A stretch of DNA of 64,000 nt, from NCBI RefSeq assembly GCF_029227915.1, contig NC_079883.1, positions 5,766,001 to 5,830,000 of the forward strand, in the 5' to 3' direction. Shown here piece after piece: positions 1 to 12,883 of the stretch; positions within the stretch are counted from its first letter, which is position 1, and every line of letters begins with the position of its first letter. Made by a program: the position numbers and the translations under genes. The notes under the pieces are model-generated. The model made no database searches, was not told the DNA's origin, and saw nothing but the letters and a program-made list of their open reading frames with translations. Source of the stretch: Hydractinia symbiolongicarpus (lineage: Eukaryota > Cnidaria > Hydrozoa > Anthoathecata > Hydractiniidae).

Positions 1-1826
1 GTTATGTAGAGGAGTCGAGATGAACGGGTAAGCAAGACAAGTGTAGCCTCGATTAATTTTTAAGACGTTTGTTTGAGACTTGCTTGTGCTGCAGATAAAC
101 TTATTTTTTCTCGTTTGTCCTATTGTCCAAGTTTTGTTCTGCATTTGCATCGTATCGTTGTTTTAACCTTACATTTTTCTGTTTCATTTCTCTAAAGCTT
201 CCTGTTTTTAATGTCATCCCATGTATATATATATAATTATCTATGTTTGCTCTTACAAAATTAGTGTGTAAAATTGAATTTAAATTTATTACGTAAATAA
301 AAGGGGGAGAATTAAAAAAAGAAACTTTATTGCATATATGAAATATTTTGCTCATTAAAACCTATTACAGCTTCTGATACAAATGCTTCTTCTTCACATA
401 AAGATATTATCAGTCATACAGTTAATTATCACCATAATTAAGTGAGATAATTCTGCAATTTTGAACTTTCCTGTGATTGATCATATATCTAATTTCAAAT
501 GTCGGATGAGTGCTAGTTTATCTTTAAATGATACTTATTTTTACAAAATAGCCGCTAATAACCCGCGCTAAAAACCCACGTGAAATTCAGGGGAATGTCA
601 CGTGGGGATTTTAATGGACGAGGAGGTGGGGGAGGGGGAGGCTAAAAATTGCACATGCTTTCGTCTTTTTTCGTGTCATATTTTACACGTATCTTATCAA
701 AGTGTTTTCTTGAAGTAAGTAAGTATTTGCCAATTTTTCTATTACTATTTTGAAGGATATGGTTATTGATTAGCTTGTTCTTAATTCCAAGAAAGTATAA
801 ATAAGAAAAAGCCGCTTTTGTTGTTAGACATGACTGCATTTTTTTAGAAAAGAACAGGCTTGTAAAGAGCACACTAGAGTGATTTTCATTCTGTTTGACT
901 TCACATATTTTATTTTATAGAAATAAGTTCTCTCAATGAACCTATACATCATTCTCGACCCCAGGGCTTTTTTTGAGATAAACAGCTCTGGGGACGAGAA
1001 TGTCTATACATATGTTTTGCTAAAATCAAAATTTTCATATGCTTCTAATGCTTTTACGAATGAAAAGAAAAACGAGGAAAGGCAGCGTTTTTTTATGATA
1101 TAAAATTTGACCATATGGGATCGTTATTCGCCCTTTTTCATTCTCAGATGTTTTTTCTTTTTGTTTTTATGAAAATAAGGGAATAACAGTCAAATTTATG
1201 GATGATGATGAGGATCAGAATAATATTAGTTATTTTAGACTCACATTATTTTGTTTTTAACCTATCAATAAATTCAGGCTGAGCACGTTTCTCTTTTTAA
1301 TTTGAACAAAATCTTAACTTCAACATTCTTAACTTTATTAACCAGGTTTTTATTAAAAAAAATGGTTAATGAAAGCAGAACTTCTTTGCGCTTGTGCTAA
1401 ATCGCTATGGAATTCATCATCGATCGCTAACGAGGTGTTTGATAAATATTATTAGGCGACGCAGAGAAATCATTACTGCGCCTCAGGCATGTTAAATGAG
1501 CACATTAACCTCCACATCCAATCCATCCTACATCGTCATGAGAAACTAAAATAGTCCTGGTGTCAACTCAATCTCTCTTTAATTAAACCATTTTACATCA
1601 TTACGAAATGACAACGACGCATCAATCAAAATTGCTCATTACGTTAATTGTTGGAAAGTGTTTTTGTTAGAAAATCTACAAATTGCAAAATTAATGTTTA
1701 TTGTTACACAAACGAGCCGCGATATGCACGTGTAATAAGGTTTCTTTGATAGGTGACAAAAACGACAAGTTTAAAGTCTTAAATATTTTGAAGGACATTT
1801 ATTTGTTGATTTTTTTTACTGTCTAA
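1..1826. other. Intergenic region left of the MFSD8-like gene
   Basis: No supported coding exon. The open frames here are short, low-complexity and lack family resemblance or splice sites. The stretch holds a purine-rich tract near 617-643, one short foldback repeat (listed separately) and AT-rich DNA. A promoter for the gene to the right presumably lies here, but no clear TATA box or other core element could be identified. Confidence 0.5.
954..998. repeat. Short foldback repeat with CTCG-CCCCAGGGCT ends
   Basis: A 45-bp inverted repeat. The left arm reads ctcgaccccagggct and the right arm agctctggggacgag, pairing with one or two mismatches around a short AT loop. It is the smallest member of a foldback family seen again near 19.4, 19.9, 20.2, 34.9, 45.4, 45.6 and 48.6 kb. 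Confidence 0.7.
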
Positions 1827-4800
1827 ATGGAGAAAGGGTAATAATTCTAAGTATATTCAGAAACCTATAACAAAAAATTTAGACATTTGCAAACTAATAC
1901 TAACGACGTTTTTGTTGTCATATTTGTTTCTTTGTCTTATTTTTAATACATTTTAAAGGTATTTGTTACTTCATTTATTTATATCTTATTTTTATTACTA
2001 GGAAACAGTTTGTGAGCGTATCAAATGAAACGCCATCTCAAAGAAAGCGAAGATGGCTGTCGATCAAGATCTTATGTCTGACTATGTTTTTCGACAGCTT
2101 ATGTAAGTTTGTTTATCTTTCCAACTTAAGAGATGACCGAAGTTATTAAATTCGTATTCGTCAGCATTGACAAGTCCATGTTGACTCGTGTACGCTATAA
2201 AGAGTGGAATAAACAGTGAAGTGATAAAAAGGTTTAATTGATTTTCTCAACTTTTTAAAGAAAATCAAATATAAGATTATAAGTTTTAATGAGATTTTCT
2301 AGTTCTGTTTGTTTTCTACAAAGTAGTCGCATACTTTTTATTTTTACAAAAAAATGTAGCCGTACCAGAACATCAAACTTTCATAGCTTATATATTTATA
2401 ACAAACGTAGAATATTTTTGTTTTCACATCTAAACACTGAGAAATCAAAGATCTCATATTTTATGAATTCTTCAAAAGAAACGAAATAAACATAAGAATA
2501 GTCCAGTGTTGTTTTATGAAAAATAATAACCGTTATAAAGAACTAAAATTGGACATTAAAAAAATTTCTTTTACCTAAGCCAAAGTGTTTACATAACCCA
2601 CAGGAGATCTGCAAAATTAAAAAGCTTACAGTATATTTACTAACTTTCTCACCGAGGAATGTTATTCTAAATTTTAATACGTCTTTTTTACACGTCATTG
2701 CACCTCAATATTTCCTTTTTATGATTCAAAAACTGTGAGCACTTAAAAAGTTCCTTTTACCGCCAAAATATTAAACTTATGGCGCCATATTTTATGTCAA
2801 TTTCTTTAATGTGTTTGTACCTTTTCCTTTAGCCTTCTCTATCGTGCTCTCCTCCATATGGCCTTATTTACAAAAAGTAAGTATACCACCCTCTAAAACA
2901 ACTAAAAGCAACAGGAATGGCGTTAAATATTATTTTTAACAATGTTGCTGAAATGTATCTTATTTTCCGATTCTTCTTCTCGCCGTCTCGATAGTTCACT
3001 AGGTTAATCCTAAAACTAAATCTCTTTCTTTCTTTCAATCTCGCGTATTTTATTTAGGTAGGAGGTGATCCTAATTTGACGCCAATTTATGCTGGATGGG
3101 CGAATGTCGGGTTTCAACTGGCAGGAATATTTATAGACTTTATTATTGGTCACTGGACTAATAAGCGAGGCTCTACGGAACCAATTCTAATATCTTTAAT
3201 ATTTTTTGGTGTCGGGAATTTTCTTTATGGTTATGCAGAAGCTTTTGGCAGTTTTGGCGTTCCAATGATTATACTCTCGCGTACTTTGATTGGCTTATCA
3301 ACAGGTACGTTAAATCTGACACCTCTATTTACCAGTCATTCAGCTATCTAAAAAATCACCTCAGTGAAGTGCCAAAAGTAAGTTTTCTAGCAGAATCCTT
3401 TACACTGGAATAGTCAAGAATCGAGTTCTCTCTTTTTAATTTTAAACGACGTATATTTAAACAATAATTTTAGGTGTCGATGTGGTATCACGTGTTGTAC
3501 TAGCAGAATCAACTACGTTAAAAGAACGCACAAGCGCCATGGCATACATGTCCATTGCACACGGACTTGGTTTTTCATTTGGACCAGGTAATTGGCGTAT
3601 ATTCTAAATACACTTTAGATGAAGCTTTTTTTAATGAAATTTTACACTTGTGTCATTCTAAGAGACGCATTCGCTAATGACTTTCTCCGACCAAGTCAGA
3701 ATAAATGGAAAAGAGTTTTTGCGTATCCTTGTTTTCTCTTTAATTTGATTTCACTTTGAGATATAAGTTTATAAACAATACTGAAAGATTTAAAGCTTTC
3801 AGAAAGAAAGACACCACATGTCACTCTTTTTATCAAATACAACGCAATTTTATTCTTATTATTTTATTTTATTATTCACATTTACCCTGATATTTCGTTT
3901 GTAGCTGTTCAACTGGCAACAATACCATTAGGTGATAAAGGTGTCTACATATCAACTCTTAGATTGTACCTTAACCTTTATACTGCGCCTGCATTTGCCA
4001 GTATATTGATCGCAATAGCAAATATAGCCATTGTGATTGGATGGTATCAAGAATTTCATGTGGATATATACAAGGATCATGAAGGAGATGAGAGTATCAA
4101 TAAATACAGTAAGTGATGATAACAAAGGAAAACTTATGTAACACTGTACTCTTAAAAGACAATTTTAAATGCAAGGGAGTTTCGTTTACTACGAGTGCGC
4201 ATAGCTTTGATTCTATAAGAATTATGTACGTAGAACAAAAGTTCATAAAGTATATCTGAGGCACACTGAGTTTTTCTTAATTAAACCTAGGTTGAAAGTG
4301 GTAGTTGTTTCTTTTGTAGAAATATTCATATTTACTTTCATAGAAAAACTTCTACGAGCCCATGGATTACAAAACACAAAAGCTGACCCAATTGCAATCA
4401 TCGCAACCCTCGTCCTTTATTTTGTTGGACAGAGTGCGTTTGGTCTTTATGAAACGTAAGTTTGTATTAGTAAACACGACAATATACAAAGAAAAAAGTA
4501 TTACAAATACATTTTTATACAACTATTTTGATTTTGCTTTGATTAATGTGATATTCTTTTAATTTTGTTGTAGAATATTAACACCATTAGCTATGGATGA
4601 ATTAGCATGGAATGGAGAAGAAACTGCTTTGTATGTTGGTCTTCTTTTCCTTGCTGCTGGAATAATAGCTGTTTTTACATTTGGAATTTCTGACCTTCTT
4701 GAAAAAAGGTGAATTTGTAGACCAGACCTTATTTACTTAATAAACGAAATTTAGTTTTTTTATTTACGGTTATTGTTTTTTGTTTAGATTCAACGAGCGT

Positions 4801-5750
4801 CTCATATTACTTGCTGGATTTCTGTTAGTTTTGCTTGGTTTCATATCTCACCTTCCATGGGGTACAACATTTCCAAAGATTAAACCAACAGGTAGCTAAA
4901 ATATTTTTTTTACAATAATGCTATTGGTGCATTTATAAGCTAAATGTTCTCCTATAATGCTTGCAAAATCTTATCGTGGTTCACACGTAAGTATTTTCGA
5001 AAAAGAAATCATCTCAAATAACAGTATTCTTTTCCACTTTTACGCAGTACCATCTAATGCAACTTCTGAGATTCTGCAATCTGCAAAGGAACTTGTTGGC
5101 TGTCCTGAAGAGTATAATTGGTGTACAACTACTCCACAAATCAAGCTTCCGCAGTTTATTATTGGAATGATATTTCTTTCAATTGGATATCCATTTATAC
5201 TTGTGATGACAACCACAATATATTCAAAGATTTTAGGACCAAAACCACAGGTGAGAAGAATCACAAAGTTGCTAATTTAGAGAATAAGGACTTTGACTTT
5301 AACCTTTTTAGGCTATTACTTCGACTTGGTCTGCCTTCAAAGTGTCCTGTATCACCCATGCTATTTATTTCAAGGAAAAATATTCCATATGTACTTGGTG
5401 ATCCAAAAATCTTATTTACATTTGCATGTGTCTTTCTTTAGGGTATAATGCAAAGCTGGTTTGCGGCTACCGGTGGAGCAGCTAGAACAATAGGTCCTGC
5501 TCTCGTCACTTATGCATACGTGGAAATAGGACCAAGATGGACATTCTTTAGCGTTGATGGATTACTGATGATATCCACTGTGTTATTAATTCTTGCATAC
5601 AAAAAACTTATACCATATCATTTGTTTGTTCTCAGGAAGAACAAAGCAGCATTAGTTACTATAGACGATGATAAATTAGCATTAACCGGAAGTTTGAGTT
5701 CGGACGATTCTGCCTACTCAAATAATTATGTGCTTATGTCAGCGGTTTAG
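1827..5750 (+). CDS. MFSD8: MFSD8 (CLN7)-like lysosomal major facilitator protein
   Basis: Eleven exons: 1827-1837, 2002-2102, 2833-2876, 3058-3304, 3474-3587, 3905-4108, 4344-4455, 4574-4708, 4788-4891, 5048-5250 and 5442-5750. All phases close, giving 527 residues; human MFSD8 has about 518. Family landmarks are visible: RWLSIKILCLTMFF then SSIWPYLQK in TM1, RTLIGLSTG in the first half, LKERTSAMA after TM4, SKILGPKPQ before the last exon, and GIMQSWFAATGGAARTIGP with GPRW in TM11-12. MFSD8 is a twelve-helix membrane protein of lysosomes and endosomes; its loss in humans causes a neuronal ceroid lipofuscinosis, and it has been linked to endolysosomal chloride conductance. The first exon (four residues, M-E-K-G split) is inferred only from its phase-2 donor and an AAATGG start context, so the true start could lie elsewhere. 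The tail contains acidic/Ser-rich sequence. A possible AATAAA lies at 6394. Confidence 0.9.
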
Positions 5751-7996
5751 TATACGATCATATAGTAAGGTGGAAACACAGGAGCTTTGGTCCTATTATC
5801 AGTTGTCGACAAGTAAGTCAGACCTTCAAACATTGGAATAACAAAATGTCAAAAACGGTAAACTTTTCAGAAATACGAACAAGAAACTGGAGGAAAAGGG
5901 AAGCGCCTTTAAGTTTAAGGATTTGAAGATTTTATGGAAAATATTAATTATGTACAAGGGTGTTTTGAAAGCTCTTTGAACACAAAATGCAGGAAGTGTT
6001 CACAAAGGAAAACTAAACTTCTCCACTAGTAGAAGTATATTGCAAAACGATTATTATAAACATAATTTTAAAATGTAGACTAAAACTTATATTAAAATGA
6101 AGTCAAAAATTTGACTTTTTTGTACATTATAATTCACGTTCTATAGTGAAAATATGTTTAAAAACGTTACTATTGTAAATATATAAGTTTTATATAATTT
6201 TTTTAATTAAAAAGTGGTTTATTAAAAAAAGAAAAATATCAACACTATCGACAAGTACATAATGTGTTTTTATTTCGTTAATGTTTCACAGGTGTTTGTT
6301 TATGTTTCATCTTTTTTTGTTAGTTTTTCACTTTTAATGTGTCACCCAACTTTAACACTCTCTTGGATTGAACCAACATTATATCCTGTTTGAAATAAAA
6401 ACAAGCTTTGTTTGTATTTTAGGCCGGCATGAGGATGTTAAAAAGATGTCACAACACTGCGCTAAATCTTTGTTGTCAAATTGCTTCACATAAAACCACC
6501 CACTAAGAAATACATAGCTTTAACACCGACATTTGGGTGGCAATTGTTAGAAAACTAATGTTCCGTATACGAAATTGAGGAGACATGAAACACCTATTGC
6601 GCAGGTTCAAAACATTCTAAAATCTACAATCGTGTGTAAATAATAGTATTTGATAATTTAAACCGAAGGCTGATTATGTGCATTCTTTACTGGGTTTTTT
6701 TACTACTCCTGGGTCCTCCTGTAAGGTCCTGCATCCCGGCTTTCCGGCATGACCTGTGTTCATAATAGCCAAGGTACCAAAATCTCGGCTTTGAAGGCTG
6801 GTATCGACATAGAATGTAGGTAACACATTAAAGTAAAAAATGATGGGTCAAAAAAATGACATTTATACTCCGAAGGGGTGGTTGGGGGCTGGTGTGGTGT
6901 GGAGAATGGTGTGTTTTCACCACCGACTTGATTATTATATCATAGCAAGACAGAGATAAAAATTTAGTAATTTTTAACATTTTTCAATTTGGGAAATTTT
7001 TGTGTTCCCAGAAAAAAAGCTGCATTGTTTTTACTCCTTTCTTGTATTGTTTCACTTACGTGCACACTAATCTTCTTAATAGAATCATCATCAAAAATGT
7101 ACATTCTCAGAAAATTTATAACTTTCAAAAAAAAATCTTGCTGGCCAAAAACCAAACCATTATCTGCGGTGGTTTTCCAGGTTATTCTGTATTATTACCA
7201 AAAAAGTTTCCACGAAATGAAAAGAATATCAGCATGTTCAACAAAAAACGATTATTCTTTAAAAACTAGTTTTGTGGTCGATCCTGTCCACGAAACAAAC
7301 TTTCCAGGAAATCTTCAAAAGTTCCCATTAACTCCACCAAAAATAAAAAAAGTTATGCTTAATTAGTTTTTCCGATTGACGAACGAAATAAAAATTCTTG
7401 CATTTACCACAACAACTTAAGAATGACTAATCTACGAAAAATTGTTCTTGTGGACCAACAAATACGTCATTCACAGAAAAAGGCTCCTGTATAATATCCG
7501 AGAAATAAAATTTACCACAAGAAATACAAAATAGACAGACATACACTGGAATTCTTATCATTTGACCAGCGAGAACTTTATTGACATTAAAGGTTTCCAT
7601 AATATTCCCAATGATATAGTCAGCACCAACTTAGTAGAACAAGGCAAACGCCAAATTATTATCGCCTCACTCCACCTCACCTGATACTAAGTTTATCATA
7701 TTTATATTGCGTGCATGGACCGCTTTATTTTTATCCCTTTTTTGCGATTAAATAAAATTGAAAATATTACAAAATCTCTTTTTACTAAGTATTTACTTCA
7801 TATTTTTACAGGCAGCAAAAAAAATTCTGAAAAAAAATAATTCTGCGAAATATTATGGCGCAAAAATTAATGCCTTGTATATCTTTCTTAATTAAATGTT
7901 GTAAGGACGCTTCATCAGTTATTTTTAACTTTATCACTAAAACCAGATATTTACGGAAAGGGAAATAATGACCACCCTAGCTATAGCCATTTATAT
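5751..7996. other. Gap between MFSD8 and receptor channel A
   Basis: Contains the 3' flank of MFSD8, with a candidate AATAAA at 6394-6399, followed by AT-rich DNA without supported exons. Short overlapping frames around 6960-7370 occur on both strands and have repetitive Lys/Phe-rich composition; they look like chance frames or decayed repeat sequence. Nothing recognisable as a transposase or reverse transcriptase was found. Confidence 0.5.
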
Positions 7997-8002
7997 TTTA
8001 TT
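7997..8002 (-). terminator. Candidate polyadenylation signal of receptor channel A
   Basis: AATAAA on the minus strand, about 225 bases beyond the stop codon of the receptor channel gene. It is a plausible first poly(A) signal. A long T run near 8090-8110 (A-rich on the transcript) lies between the stop and this site. Confidence 0.4.
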
Positions 8003-8225
8003 AATACCACCCTAATAATTGATACCCTTAGATTCACTCAACAGCATTCTTAATACGTTTTAGTACTTTCAGTTTCTGTATGTTCTTAATTTTTTTTTTT
8101 TTTTTTTTTTGAATCTGTAGGTCTTTGCCCTTGTTTGGCGACGTGCATATCGTGCGCTTACGAAACTAAAAGCAGCACAAAATTTACATTCGTAAGTCGA
8201 GGAACACAGTTACATGCTCATAATT

Positions 8226-11200
8226 TTAATTTGGGATTCCCTCCAGAGAAGCAATATTTTTATCTTTCGTGCTCTTCTTTTGCAGGCGATCAGCTATCAC
8301 ACCAACAATAAAGCAGACCAACGATATGACAACCATGGCCGATAACGTGATTAGAAAGGTCGTGCTTTTCTCTGAAAATGGCGATGAAGTCACATTTGTT
8401 CCTCCCTTGTGTGTCACATTCTTTCTCTAAATAAAATATAACAAACTAGTCGTTAGCCAGTGGAAAAATCCACGAGTTCGCCCGTCGCAGCTAAGCTACC
8501 ATTTTGCGTGACAGACAGACGGACGGACGAACGGACGGACGGATACGGGCATTATAATATAGACTAGTCGTTAACCCGTGGAAAAATCCACGGGGTCACC
8601 CGTCCTTTATATATCGCATTTCGTGTTTCTGTAACAGGACGCGGTTTTCGCGGACAGACAGACAAAATACGGCTATTATTAAAGAAATAAAAAAAAATCA
8701 ATAAATATAATCGTGTAATTAATACTGAGGAATACAGCAAACACTGAAGTCAAAAGTAAAAGACGAAGGCAAGATGTTTTGAAACTTCATGTGTAATAAA
8801 CAAAGAATAAGAAAATATTTACTGTAGTGTCGATTGTCTTTTGAGATCAGACATTTTTCAAGATAATGTAAAGAAAATTATAGCAAAATTTAAAAGTATT
8901 GGAACTATTTCATGATTGTTACTATAGCTACATTTTTATATATTAAATATATGGCTGATTTACATCTAAATTATAGCGCTTGTTCATGCAGGCGAAAAAA
9001 GTACCATGTAACATAAATTTCTCATTTATAGATATCTTTGAAACACATGTTGAAAAAGTCACTGAAATTGTTTTTAAAGTTGCACCTTTTAACCACGGGC
9101 ATATTTCTCGAGTTTAAGTTATCTATATTTGTAAATTAATTTAATGTAAGTGTTGCAGTTAGAATTTCATTAGTGATATGTTTTACGTTGGTGTCCTTTT
9201 AAGGATGCAAACAATGCTTAATGCAAAAAAAATGAAATGAGTAGAAGTATTTGTTACTCAATTATATCTTTCTTTATTTCATAATTTCTTAGACTGGACA
9301 TTAACATTTGTTTGTTTTCAAAGAAAAGAAACCACATTACCTTTTGTCCTGTTGAGTATATAATATCAATTGCATCTTCGTTAGTATCCATAAAAGAACG
9401 AATTAAACGTGTTATATTTGAATTTTTCGATACGACCCCCATAGCATTTTTTCTTAAGGATACCTTGCTGTAGACTTCATATTTGATTTTTTCATCTGAC
9501 CAATGTCCTTTGAAATACAATGCAGTAAGCTCTTCAAATGCGACGGCTAAAAAAAACGCGAATAATTCTACAATAAAGCATGTATGGAAAACAAGTGAAG
9601 CTAAACAATTCTAAACTTCTATTAATAATCCTGCATCGACGCTACTATAAAAACCTAAAAGAATTGTTTAAAATTTTGCGTGTCTAAACGTATCACGATT
9701 CACGTTAGCTCTAGATATTTCTTCTTTATAAGGCAGCTTATTCATATTATTGCAGCATTTCTCCCACTTGAAAACTCAAGGAGTGCAATGAGACTCTATA
9801 TACCACAGTTGATTTGGTTCTACTCCTTCGAGAATTCTCTGGTATTGGAATCAGGTTCACTATATTTACTTTAAAATACCTTTGCATACCTGACACCTCA
9901 TCGTTGTCCAAAGCCAGCTTCAATGCCAAAATTGTTGGGTATACTAAAAAACATAAAAATAGATACATCACTGTAGCAGTTTGAGTACAGTCAATGATTT
10001 CTAAACGATTAGCATACAAATGATTGCCATCCAAAGAAAAAAGGAGATTGACAAAATATTAGATAATACTCTATATTTTGATGCAGTTAGAAAAATTTGG
10101 AAAGCAATATAATGCGTAAAAACCTTTTGGTGTCGCATATGCTCTATAAGCGCCAGATAAAACAGCCGTGTTGTTTGCAATCACACCAACCTGAGAGGTA
10201 AAATCATAATATTGACGCCAAAGAAAATAAAACTCTCCATATGGCTTTGTTGCTTAAATAAAAGGGAATCCTACATTTTTCCAAGCAGCATCAAAATTTT
10301 CATTGCGTCCAACTTCAGTGGTAAGTACAGATGTAATTGTGGCAGTGTACATATTGAAGATAGTAATACCAATGAGAATCCAACACACTGCAAATAACCT
10401 GGCGCTCACTGATTGTGGAGTTCGATCACCATACCTGCATGAGAGTATAATAAACGCTTATTACCTCTGCCTTCCTTCGTACCTGTCTGGTAGAGCAATA
10501 AGAACAATAACAACAAGAACAATAACAGCAAAAACAAGCAGAAAGAACAACCTCTTTAAGGTAGAGGCTAGATCATATTGTCGCGACTTACCCAACCGTA
10601 GTCATGGAAACATAAGCCCACCAAAATCCTTCAAATGGTCCTCTTGGAAACCTTCTTGGAAACTGACTGTTGTTAAACCAAGTATCCTGAGGGAAATACA
10701 TTAAGTTATACCTATATTATTTAATCAATAATTATATGGTTTACCATTGTTATAATTTTTAAAATCTGTCCTTACGAACACAATATGATAGATGAAAATA
10801 TAATAGAATTCTACATCTTCATAAAGCCCAACTCTTGGAAATCACAGTACTCTACTGTGATTTTCAATAACTCTAGTGATTTCCAACACCTCCAACTTTT
10901 TTGAAGTTATTTACAGATTCATTTTAGTCAAGTTGCATAAGTAGTAATAAGTAGCCAGTTTATTTTTTAATATACAATTCATAGTTAATAATGCTCATTC
11001 TTCTCTCCAAATTTTTTTTTAAAAAAATTACGTTTCCACAGGAATCTGCGTGAAGGCCAGTGGGAGACCCAGTAAAGTTTTTCTTAACACTGGGAAATCG
11101 AAATAGCTGAGGAAGAAACATTTACGCTGAGTTGCAAACGAAATTCCCTGCAGTCAGAATACTGACCGCGCTCTTTGATTGGTAACTTTTGTTGTTCTTT

Positions 11201-12883
11201 GCTGACGTGATCATTATTGGGAATTCTGTGTTTTGAGCACAAATGTACGAATAACCTCACTCACCTGAACAAATATCATTTATTATCGCATTTTTATGAG
11301 GGTAAGATATAGCTTTGTACTTATCGGTTGATGTTAAATCAGGGTTTGCTCTAAGAAATTATTTTGTGTTGATTGATTGATTTAAATTTTAGGGACTTGC
11401 TCTGACACACCCATTGGGGTCTAAGCTTTCGTATAAAATTTTAACATCCTCAAAGAAAGCTTAGTTACCTAGCCTATGAAAGCAATGGAAATTTCAAACA
11501 AAATACAAATATTTCCGATAACCCACATGTTGATACAAATACGATATAAAAATGATTGTTAAAAACATACTGACGTACCATCAGCCATATTATTGTTCCT
11601 GCACAAATTGACATGGTGAATGCCACAACAAAGAGAGGCCATGTTGAAGTAATGGAATAGATCATTGCCGTGAGTAAGTCGCTTGTAGTTGCTTCAGTTT
11701 TCTTCCCAAGAAATGAAACAGATTCCAATTCGAATAAGGTGACGTAAGGTGAACCGAAAAATGTCCGGCTGTGTCTTCCATTTTCGATAGGCATTGCAAT
11801 ATCAGCATTATTTTCAAGGGAGTTAAATTTCTCGCTAAAGCCTTTTGGAGGTAAAAATGTAACGTTGTTGCAGCTAAGGCAGCAATATTCGCTTAGTATC
11901 TTTCGTAGCAAAACTGTATAAATGACAGAAATAAGTCTCATTAAAAACGCACTCTGATGTATTTGATTCCCAGCATATATTTCGTTTTTAATTGGCTTCA
12001 TTTTTCACTATAGCGCAAAAAGCTTAACACTTTTACTGAGCACATACAAAGTTTGACATGATTACCGCTGGTGGAAAGATTTTTTTAGCGCTCAAGAGCA
12101 ACTCTTAAGCTCAACGAGATAGTGATGTTGTTGATGACGTCGTGTTTCTCTCTAGCAGTAAATAGCCAATGATATTTGAGTATTCTGACTTATACGAGGT
12201 TTCGCGAAGATTTGCGTAAAGAGCGTTGTTCCCGTGTTGTTCCAGTTCGGAGCGTTCTTTTAATTTTGGGACTGTAAGAAGGGACTCTCATTCGCGGGAG
12301 GCGCTTATTTGATTAAGTGCGATATGCTCAAAATTCGAATTAACAAAAATAAGAATGGACAAACCTACTAAAAATGAGAAGTAGTAATCCCAGCAAAACT
12401 CCTGTACAAACGCCAGCTCAAGTTACCAGAGCATCGGATTCAAGAAGATGATATCTTCGCACGTTACAAAGTACAAAGAAAGACTTCATATAAATTTTTT
12501 AACCAAGGGTTAACATACAACAAGCATAGAAAAAAACGTTAAAGCGACGTGATGGGACCTACAGCCGCCTGGCTAAAGAAGAAAGAAAACAAAAAAATAA
12601 AAATAAAATTAGATAAAGAATTACCTTGTAATATACCACTAGCTTTTCCTTCTTCATCTGTGACACAGTAAGGTGGCCAGTGTGAATACGCAACGACGAT
12701 ATCTCTCCTGCATAAACTGTTCAATCTCTTTACTACAGAGCAATTTATCATACTCTTCAGATAATCTGCGTATTGATATCGTATACCACATTTCGTTTCT
12801 GACAGCCAGTTTTCTAATGAAATACCCCCTCCATCAAGGACGGCACATCCATAAGCAACGAGTATTAAGAATCTTAAAATCAT
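8226..12883 (-). CDS. Ionotropic-glutamate-receptor-like channel A with K+-type TVGYGD pore
   Basis: Eight exons, in transcript order: 12883-12625, 11913-11579, 10686-10592, 10434-10275, 10190-10124, 9943-9890, 9546-9341 and 8426-8226. Phases close to give 458 residues. The start is the first in-frame ATG, followed by a hydrophobic signal peptide (MILRFLILVAYGCAV). Order of parts: S1 half of a periplasmic-binding-type domain, with DIVVAYSHWPPY and an ENGRH arginine where iGluRs bind the ligand alpha-carboxylate; TM1 (WPLFVVAFTMSICAG); re-entrant pore with FWWAYVSMTTVG|YGD at about 228-233; TM3 ending FNMYTATITSVLT, comparable to the iGluR SYTANLAAFLT; S2 with AFEEL carrying the acidic ligand residue; TM4 (FLITLSAMVVISLVCFIVG); and a short Lys-rich tail. 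There is no large amino-terminal domain. The filter predicts K+ selectivity, as in bacterial GluR0. The ligand is unknown. Paralogue of the + strand gene at 33.2 kb. Exons 5 and 6 are short, and the exon 5 donor (GTTTTT) is weak. Confidence 0.88.
8445..8685 (+). repeat. Tandem pair of a dispersed repeat with GTGGAAAAATCCAC palindrome
   Basis: Two neighbouring copies of about 118-120 bp, each starting actagtcgtta and carrying the palindrome (c)gtggaaaaatccac(g), then a GACA/GGAC microsatellite and a run ending in an ataat/attatt tail. They lie in the last intron of receptor channel A. Related copies occur near 59.72-59.83 kb, sharing tttatatatcgcatttcgtg, and, in opposite orientation, near 62.08-62.34 kb. 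No coding capacity; a non-autonomous mobile repeat is likely. Confidence 0.7.
10839..10863. repeat. Perfect 11-bp hairpin in receptor channel A intron 2
   Basis: Arms aaatcacagta and tactgtgattt are separated by a three-base loop (ctc). It lies within the intron between exons 2 and 3. Function unknown; it may be a remnant of a foldback repeat. Confidence 0.6.

Noticed and set aside
6964-7366. Overlapping open frames on both strands
   Set aside because: Low-complexity Lys/Phe/Ser composition, no domain, no splice-site pattern, and frames overlap in both directions; treated as chance.
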